Below are positions 1 to 5,002 of a DNA stretch of 6,300 nt, one piece after another. The notes under the pieces were generated by a model that saw only the letters and a list, made by a program, of their open reading frames with translations, searched no databases and was not told the DNA's origin. This stretch comes from an uncultured Sutterella sp. (GTDB lineage Bacteria; Pseudomonadota; Gammaproteobacteria; Burkholderiales; Burkholderiaceae_F). The position numbers and the translations under genes are program-made. The stretch lies in contig CAAFNI010000429.1 of NCBI GenBank assembly GCA_900764215.1, positions 1 through 6,300 of the forward strand, given 5' to 3'. The stretch's first letter is position 1; each line of letters starts with the position of its first letter.

Positions 1-54
1 GCATCGCGAGTCTGGCACCGGGCCCGAAGGGAAGCGTTGAGAGGCGGGTTGTCC
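1..54. other. Short flank downstream of ribB, no gene seen
   Basis: These 54 bases follow the ribB stop codon on the minus strand. I see no convincing intrinsic terminator: the only stem is a 3-bp CCC/GGG around 23-31. I see no start codon with a ribosome binding site either. ribB may therefore be cotranscribed with a gene beyond the left edge, but this cannot be decided here. Confidence 0.5.
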
Positions 55-669
55 TTATCCGCGGGCGCGGATCCAAGCCTGCAGATCCGCGATCGTGATG
101 AAGGTCATGCCGTGGCGCCTTGCGAATTCGACGAGCTCGGGCGTGCGCATCATGGTGCCGTCGTCGGCCATGATTTCGCAGCACAGGCCGCAGGGCGCGA
201 GGCCCGCGAGCCGGCAGAGGTCGACCGTGGCCTCGGTGTGGCCGTTGCGCACGAGCACGCCGCCCTCCTTGGCGCGAAGCGGGAACATGTGGCCGGGCCG
301 ACGGAAGTCTTCGGGACGCGCGTCGGGATCGAGCGCGGCGAGCGCCGTGCGGGAGCGCTCGAAGGCGGAGATGCCCGTCGTCGTGTCGACGTGGTCGATG
401 CTCACCGTGAAGGCGGTCTCGTGGTTGTCGGTGTTCTTCGCGACCATCGGGGCGAGGCCGAGCCTGTCGCACAGGTCGCCCGACATGGGCATGCAGATGA
501 GGCCCCGGCCGTGGACGGCCATGAAGTTGATGTTGTCGGGCGTGGCGAATTCGCCCGCGCAGATGAAGTCGCCTTCGTTTTCTCGGTCCTCGTCGTCGGT
601 GACGAGGATGATCTTGCCGGCGCGAAGGTCTTCGAGCGCCTTTTCAACGGTATCGAACGCATGGGTCAT
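55..669 (-). CDS. ribB: 3,4-dihydroxy-2-butanone 4-phosphate synthase (RibB)
   Basis: RibB converts ribulose 5-phosphate to 3,4-dihydroxy-2-butanone 4-phosphate plus formate, giving the four-carbon unit of riboflavin; the enzyme is cytosolic and Mg-dependent. The 204-residue protein carries the family signatures: the acidic DDEDRENEGD loop at residues 25-34 (substrate and metal binding), RPGHMFPLRA at 124-133, GHTEA at 143-147 with the metal-binding His, and the C-terminal ELVEFARRHGM segment at 178-188. Its length fits stand-alone RibB (about 200-220 residues). It stops at residue 204, so it has no fused GTP cyclohydrolase II domain as in RibBA. The ATG is supported by AGGAAG five bases upstream. 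An FMN riboswitch lies in its leader, which independently confirms a riboflavin role. Longer plus-strand frames over the same bases are shadows. Confidence 0.97.
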   Translation of the reverse strand: MTHAFDTVEKALEDLRAGKIILVTDDEDRENEGDFICAGEFATPDNINFMAVHGRGLICMPMSGDLCDRLGLAPMVAKNTDNHETAFTVSIDHVDTTTGISAFERSRTALAALDPDARPEDFRRPGHMFPLRAKEGGVLVRNGHTEATVDLCRLAGLAPCGLCCEIMADDGTMMRTPELVEFARRHGMTFITIADLQAWIRARG

Positions 670-674
670 GTTGT

Positions 675-680
675 CTTCCT
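675..680 (-). promoter_or_regulatory. Ribosome binding site of ribB
   Basis: On the minus strand AGGAAG lies five bases before the ATG and fixes the start at 669. A perfect 6-bp hairpin (CCCGAA/TTCGGG, five-base loop, positions 682-698) sits directly upstream of this site without covering it. Confidence 0.8.
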
Positions 681-746
681 GCCCGAAGGTGATTCGGGAT
701 TGAGGATTGCAAAAGGCCCGGGGCGCAGTCGCTCAAGGAAGTGACG

Positions 747-783
747 AAAAAGCCCCGAACCGGTGTGGCCGAACGTTCAGGGC
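747..783 (-). terminator. Regulated intrinsic terminator of the ribB leader
   Basis: Read on the minus strand, GCCCTGAAC pairs with GTTCGGGGC (9 bp, one G-U pair). A further CGG/CCG pair lies inside the loop, and TTTTT follows directly. It lies between the FMN aptamer and the ribB start, as expected for a riboswitch acting by premature termination. Its 5' arm (776-783) is also perfectly complementary to the aptamer's 5' end (980-987), which would allow an alternative antiterminator when FMN is absent. Confidence 0.88.
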
Positions 784-806
784 GATGGGCGGAACGCACG
801 CGCGCG

Positions 807-834
807 CATGGAGCGCACCCGAAGGCGCCTCATG
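807..834 (-). other. UUCG-capped hairpin between aptamer and terminator
   Basis: On the minus strand, a stem of GCGCC/GGTGC (one G-U) closed by a TTCG tetraloop extends through AG/CT to CATG/CATG, with single-base bulges. UUCG loops are very stable, so this hairpin probably folds early in the leader. It may act as a spacer or pause element of the expression platform, but no function is shown by the sequence. Confidence 0.5.
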
Positions 835-851
835 CGGCGAGGTTCCGCCAG

Positions 852-991
852 AATCTTCTTTCATCCGGACTCTGACCGTCGGCTCCGGAATTTCGCCGGA
901 TCATGCGCGTGCGGGGCGTCGAAGAGAGGACGCGCCGGGTGCGCTCGCGGGCTTTACCGCCGGTAGGGACTTTCACCCTGCCCTGAAGATT
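852..991 (-). ncRNA. FMN riboswitch (RFN element)
   Basis: This is the FMN-sensing aptamer in the ribB leader; bound FMN switches the downstream gene off. The minus strand shows the conserved RFN blocks in order: CAGGGTGAAAGTCCC, then TACCGGCGGTAAAG and CCCGCGAGCGC, a variable arm around 900-944, then TCCGGCGAAATTCCGGAGCC, GACGGTCAGAGTCCGGATG and GAAAGAAGA. The closing helix P1 is visible as AATCTTC (985-991) pairing perfectly with GAAGATT (852-858). A strong promoter lies just upstream, and a terminator lies downstream at 747-783. The recognition is from the family consensus and is unambiguous; the exact ends are set by P1. Confidence 0.97.
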
Positions 992-1001
992 GCTGAGCGA
1001 A

Positions 1002-1030
1002 GTTATACGGCCGGCGGGCGCGTCTGTCAA
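1002..1030 (-). promoter_or_regulatory. Sigma70 promoter of the ribB transcript
   Basis: On the minus strand a perfect TTGACA (1025-1030) is followed by a 17-base spacer and TATAAC (1002-1007, five of six consensus bases). Transcription would start near 995, a few bases before the riboswitch P1 helix begins at 991. This gives a leader of about 325 bases. Such a strong constitutive promoter fits control by attenuation rather than by initiation. Confidence 0.88.
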
Positions 1031-1108
1031 ATTTCCTCAAGGCCACGCCTTTGGCGCTGAAGTCTTATTGATGTCCAAACGGAAGATTTTCACAACATTT
1101 TTGGAAGA

Positions 1109-1126
1109 GATGTTAGTGATTACATC
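1109..1126. promoter_or_regulatory. Imperfect dyad, possible operator
   Basis: GATGT and ACATC flank an eight-base centre in which one further A-T pair is symmetric, giving six matching pairs out of seven. It sits in the AT-rich section upstream of the autotransporter promoter candidate. It fits neither the FNR nor the CRP spacing, and I cannot assign a regulator. Confidence 0.3.
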
Positions 1127-1161
1127 ATAAAACCACTTGCCGCAGAGTGATTGTTGTAATA

Positions 1162-1179
1162 GTAAGGGAAAACCCTTAC
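1162..1179. promoter_or_regulatory. Perfect 7-bp palindrome, likely activator site
   Basis: GTAAGGG-AAAA-CCCTTAC is a perfect inverted repeat with a four-base centre. It overlaps the candidate -35 of the autotransporter promoter, the usual position of an activator that contacts RNA polymerase directly. As RNA it could also form a 7-bp hairpin, but no U-run follows, so it is not a terminator. The regulator is unknown; a two-component response regulator with a LuxR-type helix-turn-helix is one inference. Confidence 0.5.
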
Positions 1180-1204
1180 CCCCCCCTCGGCAATCACCTA
1201 AAGT
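1176..1204 (+). promoter_or_regulatory. Candidate promoter of the autotransporter gene
   Basis: TTACCC (1176-1181, three of six matches to the -35 consensus), a 17-base spacer and TAAAGT (1199-1204, four of six matches to the -10 consensus) form a weak sigma70-type promoter. The poor -35 overlaps the palindrome at 1162-1179, as in activator-dependent promoters. Start near 1211 would leave a leader of about 210 bases. This is a candidate only; no other good promoter was seen up to 1424. Confidence 0.35.
1179..1186 (+). repeat. Homopolymeric C8 tract in promoter region
   Basis: Eight consecutive C lie across the palindrome's end and in the spacer between the candidate -35 and -10 of the autotransporter gene. 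Runs of C or G at such positions change length by slipped-strand replication in several pathogens and alter promoter spacing. Whether eight bases are enough in this organism is unknown. Confidence 0.6.
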
Positions 1205-1330
1205 GAAGCCGATCGTTTTGCATGGTTGGGAATGAGGGAGTGCCGGTCAACCGGAAATCCGGAAGCGGGACATCCAACGCACGCGTCAAATCGCTTCGCC
1301 CGAGCCATGCAGTTGGAACGATCGTTTCCA

Positions 1331-1362
1331 TAAAAAAACAGCCTTCCAAAGGAAGGGAAGGC
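1331..1362 (-). terminator. Minus-strand intrinsic terminator-like hairpin
   Basis: On the minus strand GCCTTCC (1356-1362) pairs with GGAAGGC (1341-1347) around an eight-base loop. TG and then seven T (1332-1338) follow. This is a good rho-independent terminator shape, but no minus-strand gene precedes it: the DNA to its right is the plus-strand autotransporter gene. It could stop antisense transcription, be a remnant of a lost gene, or act as a leader hairpin in the plus-strand mRNA (7 bp, or 6 bp with an AAA loop). Confidence 0.5.
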
Positions 1363-1413
1363 GGCAACGACCGGCGCGCCCGCTCTATTCTCGATGGGGC
1401 GGATGGCGCCTTC

Positions 1414-1419
1414 AGGAGA
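1414..1419 (+). promoter_or_regulatory. Ribosome binding site of the autotransporter gene
   Basis: AGGAGA lies five bases before the ATG at 1425 and decides this start. The next residues then form a complete signal peptide, which supports the choice. Confidence 0.85.
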
Positions 1420-1424
1420 AACGA

Positions 1425-4400
1425 ATGCACCAGAACAATTCTTCTCACAAACTCGTCAAATTGGCGATTGCATCCGCTGTTGCGGCGGCATTGCCGGCGC
1501 TTGCCGTCGCGGCCGGCCCGATTTCCGGCGTGACCTTGCCTGAAGGCATGACGTCTGCGGACATCGTATTCACGGGGCCGGGTTATGACAAGGATCAGTG
1601 GACGGCCACGCTCAACGGTTCGGCTGTTGATTCAGGGTTTAAATTCAATGTCGGTTATGGAACGATTACACCGGCAAGTTTGAGCGACTTAAGTGTCACG
1701 CTCACGAATTTCACTCAATCGCTTCCTGGGAATGTTCTTTATTTAACGAGCGTCGCCAATCCTCTGAGCATCAATGTGAAAGTTGATCATTCTCTCCGGG
1801 CTGGGGATTTCTATGGTTATTACTTTGCTGGAAATTCAGCAAAAGCTGTCGCGATCAACAGCGTCTTCTCCAACATCTCGGCCAGCTCCACGGGAACAAA
1901 AGCAGGTGACGTGATCGGAGCGTCGGACTGGGGAGCTTCGGCCGACTCAAGCAGTACGTATGGCAGCTTGACGCATGTATTTGACCATGTCAGTTCTGAA
2001 AACGGAAGCCTAATCGGCACGTTGTTCAGCGGGAACGGCAAGGCTAGCGCAAACAGTGTTCAGGTAACGATCAAAAACTCTTCCGCCAAATCAGCGAAAG
2101 CCTCTCAGGTTTACTTATCTAATGCAAAGTTTGGTGCCTTTAACGTACAGCTGGAGAACAGTCAATTTACGGATAACGTCTTTGGCATTTTCGCACAGTC
2201 CTCGAGCTCGACACAGATGCTCCCCACTGTTTCGCTGACGGATGATTTCGTCATGAATGTGGTGGACAGCTCCGCAAGTTCAATTTATGGCCTGCGACTG
2301 GAGACGACCAGCGCTAAGCTCGACGGCGTCCAACTGAATGTTGAGCACTCCAATGCGTCGCCGACCGGGAAGACAACGGCTCTGTACTTTGCCCCGCCGA
2401 CCTTCAGACGAGACGAAGCGGCGCTTGTCAACGGCGACGTGATCGCCAACATCACCGGCGGATCATCCGCTTTCGAATATACGGCCGTCACCTACGCGAC
2501 ATTGGGAGATGCGCCCGTCTCCTATTCGACGGTTTTCAACGACAGCAGGATTGCCCTCATCCTTGATGATGCAACGGCGCCGCGCGCCCGAACCGTGGCG
2601 GTCTACAAATCGCTCGTCTCGGGCGACGAGCCGCACATGACCGTCAACAACGGCAGCATCGAGCTCTTCATGAATGGCTATTCTTCGGGCACGGGTGACA
2701 GAAGCGAAGACAATCCAACCGCGATGTGCCTGGGTGATAACGCCGACATTGCTCTCAACAATTCCAACGTCTATGTCACGCTGCGCGCCAATGAAAAGAA
2801 TGCGTTGAGCAATCAGAGTCTTTACGGCATCGCAATGCACGGCGCGAACGCCAAGGTCAACATGACGGGCGATATCGTCGTGACGCTTGAAGGCGATGCG
2901 GGCGAACTGGGCTTCGGACGCAAGTCTGCGAATGGCACGACCACGGACATCGGCGGCATTTATGCCGTCGCCAAGAAGGAAACGAGCGTCTTCAATCAGA
3001 CGGGCGAGCGCATTCTTCAGATCGGCAGCGCTGAACATCCTTTCATCTCTTCCGAGGAGAATGGTCTCACCTCGCCGTTTGCCAACTTCACTCAGGTGGC
3101 GGTCGCCGAAGGTTCTTCGCTCTTCATGACGGAAAAGCAGAGCGACAATTTCATTCACGATGACGCCTATGGCAGCCAAGGGGCCGTCCTCAATGCCGTC
3201 GGCGTTTCAGCCAAGGGCGGCACTCTCTCCGTAGCGGGCTCGGCGGATGCGGCCCATGCGTCCGATACCGGATTGAGGCTTGCCAACAGCAGCACGATTC
3301 ACGCCAAAACCGTCAGCTTCACGGGGCAGTCGACCGTTGCTTCAAAGGGGAGCGCCACGCTCTCGGGCGACACGGTAAAGACGGCGCAGGACGCCGTCGT
3401 GAACTTCAAGACTGAAAACGCGACCATGGACTACGCCGTCAATCTACGCGGCGCGATCGAAAATGAAGGTCTCTTCAGTCTCGAAGGCAGCGCCATCGCG
3501 GTTGATTCGGGAGCGGATGCGACGACCGCCCTCGGCAGGATCAGAACGGTGGGCGAGAATGAGAGTGCGGTCTATCTCGGCGCCGGCGAGTACACGGTGG
3601 ACGAATTCAAGGGCGAGGCGAAGTCCGTTGTCGTGACAGACCTGCAGAACAATCAGGGCGTGGGCATCACAAAGAATGAAGGCTCGCTCAATATCGTGGC
3701 CTCCTCGAAGGCCAATGATCAATATGCAAACGCAGAAGATGCTGCGGCCGCGCTGGCTGAAAAGGTGGACGTCACGCAGACAGATCAGGATGCGCACAGC
3801 CTCATCGTGGTCGAAGGCACGATCAACGACGGCTTGACGGCGACGCTCGACAAGGACGGGTCGGTCGAGAACGTGATCATCACGAAAAATTCGACGCTCG
3901 AGGCCTACGGCACGGTGGCGGCGCTCTCCGCCTTCCAGTGGCGCCACGACATGAACGATTTGACGAAGCGCATGGGTGAGCTGCGCACGAGCCCCGAAGG
4001 CGTTGGCGCATGGGCCCGCGTATATGGCTCCGAGCAGAACTACGGCGCTCAGAATATCCAGGCCAGGAATCATTCCGTGCAGGTGGGTGTCGATACGACG
4101 GCAGGCAGGGGCTGGACGGTCGGCGCGGCCTTTACCTACACCGACGGTAGCTTGACGTATGATCGCGGAGAAGGCGACAACAAGGCCTACGGCGTGGCTG
4201 CCTATGGCTCGTGGTTCGCCGATAACGGGCAGTTTGTCGACCTGATCGCCACGTACAGCCGCCTTGACAACGATTTCGACGTCAACGGCATGTCGGGGCG
4301 CTTCGACAACAATGCCTGGAGCGTTTCCGCCGAGTACGGTTGGCACTGGAACCTGACGGATGTGGCCTTTGTCGAGCCGCAGGTTGAGGTCACGTACGGT

Positions 4401-4763
4401 CAGGTGATCGGTGACGACTTCACGGCTCAGAACGGCGTCAGGGTTGGGCAGGACGACTTCGAATCCCTGATCGGGCGAGTCGGCGTGCGCTCGGGCTTCT
4501 ACTTCCCGAACAACAAGGGGGTGATCTACGCGCGCGCGTCTGTTCTGCACGACTTCCAGGGCGAGATGGAATCGACGGCTCGATTGGACAACTCCGTCAA
4601 TTCCGTTCGGCACGACATCGGCGGCACGTGGTACGAGTGGGGGATCGGCGCGAATTTCAACGTCATGCCGAACGCCTGCTTCTATGTCGACCTTGAGCGC
4701 ACGAACGGCGGCGAAGTCGTTGAGGACTGGCGCTATAACATCGGTGCCCGGTATGTATTTTAA
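1425..4763 (+). CDS. Autotransporter with unclassified beta-helical passenger (type Va secretion)
   Basis: A 1112-residue classical autotransporter. Residues 1-29 or 30 form a Sec signal peptide (Lys9 and Lys12, hydrophobic core 13-28, AVA-type cleavage site). Residues of about 31-830 are a Ser/Asn/Thr/Gly-rich, almost Cys-free passenger with short alternating beta-strands, consistent with a beta-helix. Two strand motifs recur every 35-37 residues between about 300 and 490. Residues 831-854 form the amphipathic helix that fills the barrel pore. Residues 858-1112 are the autotransporter barrel (PF03797 type), opening with GAWARVYG and ending in the outer-membrane signal RYNIGARYVF with terminal Phe. 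I see no serine-protease GDSG motif, RGD, or clear catalytic residue; an adhesin or surface structural role is the default inference. Codons for about residues 65-300 are AT-richer than the rest. The gene is monocistronic, with its own terminator. Confidence 0.95.
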   Translation: MHQNNSSHKLVKLAIASAVAAALPALAVAAGPISGVTLPEGMTSADIVFTGPGYDKDQWTATLNGSAVDSGFKFNVGYGTITPASLSDLSVTLTNFTQSLPGNVLYLTSVANPLSINVKVDHSLRAGDFYGYYFAGNSAKAVAINSVFSNISASSTGTKAGDVIGASDWGASADSSSTYGSLTHVFDHVSSENGSLIGTLFSGNGKASANSVQVTIKNSSAKSAKASQVYLSNAKFGAFNVQLENSQFTDNVFGIFAQSSSSTQMLPTVSLTDDFVMNVVDSSASSIYGLRLETTSAKLDGVQLNVEHSNASPTGKTTALYFAPPTFRRDEAALVNGDVIANITGGSSAFEYTAVTYATLGDAPVSYSTVFNDSRIALILDDATAPRARTVAVYKSLVSGDEPHMTVNNGSIELFMNGYSSGTGDRSEDNPTAMCLGDNADIALNNSNVYVTLRANEKNALSNQSLYGIAMHGANAKVNMTGDIVVTLEGDAGELGFGRKSANGTTTDIGGIYAVAKKETSVFNQTGERILQIGSAEHPFISSEENGLTSPFANFTQVAVAEGSSLFMTEKQSDNFIHDDAYGSQGAVLNAVGVSAKGGTLSVAGSADAAHASDTGLRLANSSTIHAKTVSFTGQSTVASKGSATLSGDTVKTAQDAVVNFKTENATMDYAVNLRGAIENEGLFSLEGSAIAVDSGADATTALGRIRTVGENESAVYLGAGEYTVDEFKGEAKSVVVTDLQNNQGVGITKNEGSLNIVASSKANDQYANAEDAAAALAEKVDVTQTDQDAHSLIVVEGTINDGLTATLDKDGSVENVIITKNSTLEAYGTVAALSAFQWRHDMNDLTKRMGELRTSPEGVGAWARVYGSEQNYGAQNIQARNHSVQVGVDTTAGRGWTVGAAFTYTDGSLTYDRGEGDNKAYGVAAYGSWFADNGQFVDLIATYSRLDNDFDVNGMSGRFDNNAWSVSAEYGWHWNLTDVAFVEPQVEVTYGQVIGDDFTAQNGVRVGQDDFESLIGRVGVRSGFYFPNNKGVIYARASVLHDFQGEMESTARLDNSVNSVRHDIGGTWYEWGIGANFNVMPNACFYVDLERTNGGEVVEDWRYNIGARYVF

Positions 4764-4776
4764 GTAGGGCTTCAGG

Positions 4777-4795
4777 CACTCAAACCCACTGAGTG
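4777..4795 (+). other. Small hairpin after the autotransporter stop
   Basis: CACTCA pairs with TGAGTG around a seven-base loop; an alternative CCCAC/GTGGG fold (4785-4797) competes with it. It lies between the stop codon and the main terminator. There is no U-run, so it probably only protects the 3' end or has no role. Confidence 0.35.
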
Positions 4796-4801
4796 GGGAT
4801 C

Positions 4802-4846
4802 AAGGCTGTCGTAGGGATGCTCAGGCATCGTACGGCAGCCTTTTTT
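4802..4846 (+). terminator. Strong intrinsic terminator of the autotransporter gene
   Basis: AAGGCTGTCGTA pairs with TACGGCAGCCTT (12 bp, one G-U). The stem is topped by an inner GATGC/GCATC stem with a TCAG loop and followed by six T (4841-4846). It lies 38 bases after the stop codon. The opposite strand has no useful T-run, so it acts on the plus-strand transcript. Confidence 0.93.
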
Positions 4847-4935
4847 GATCATCCGGAAGCTTGACGTTGGTTTTGCGCATGCGGCCCAGCGTCGGGTCCA
4901 AGGCGCGTGGAGACGCACCCCGCGGTGAGGAACGG

Positions 4936-4970
4936 AAAACGGGCGTTCGCCCGAAGGTGAACGCCCGTTT
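4936..4970 (-). terminator. Intrinsic terminator of the Dcu carrier gene
   Basis: On the minus strand AAACGGGCGTTC (4959-4970) pairs perfectly with GAACGCCCGTTT (4937-4948) over 12 bp around a ten-base loop, ending in TTTT. It lies 32 bases after the carrier stop codon. The T-run is short, but the stem is long and GC-rich. It faces the autotransporter terminator across about 90 featureless bases. Confidence 0.8.
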
Positions 4971-5002
4971 GGCAGGATGATTCCGTTGTTCGAAACCGCG
5001 CG

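Larger units (their letters stand above)
1031..1424. other. Divergent intergenic region between ribB and the autotransporter gene
   Basis: About 390 bases without a supported gene separate the ribB promoter from the autotransporter start. The part from about 1060 to 1170 is AT-rich. It holds an imperfect dyad (1109-1126), a perfect 7-bp palindrome (1162-1179), a C8 run (1179-1186), a candidate -10 (1199-1204), a 10-bp palindrome (1317-1326) and a minus-strand terminator-like hairpin (1331-1362). Open frames of about 80-100 codons cross the region but lack ribosome binding sites or recognisable protein character. Confidence 0.7.

Noticed and set aside
37..744. Plus-strand open frame of 235 codons over ribB, and a second one at 95-703
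   Set aside because: They are shadows of the GC-rich ribB gene; the proteins are Arg/Gly/Ala-rich without family features, and RibB motifs on the other strand are unambiguous.
1116..1129. FNR- or CRP-like site GTGATTACATCATA
   Set aside because: Half-sites resemble TGAT/ATCA and GTGA/TCA, but the spacings are three and five bases rather than the four and six needed.
1194..1448. Minus-strand frame of 84 codons in the intergenic region
   Set aside because: It contains the terminator-like hairpin with T7 in its middle, has no convincing ribosome binding site and no family character.
1222..1533. Plus-strand frame of 103 codons overlapping the autotransporter start
   Set aside because: No ribosome binding site; it is Arg/Ser-rich and runs out of frame across a clear signal peptide.
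2463..3179. Minus-strand open frame of 238 codons inside the autotransporter gene
   Set aside because: No ribosome binding site or protein family; the plus frame has a signal peptide, continuous beta-strand pattern and barrel. It is a codon-bias shadow.
3444..4613. Minus-strand open frame of 389 codons opposite the passenger end and barrel
   Set aside because: It overlaps the conserved barrel coding region, and its product is rich in Arg, Val and His without recognisable domains. The length comes from third-position GC bias.
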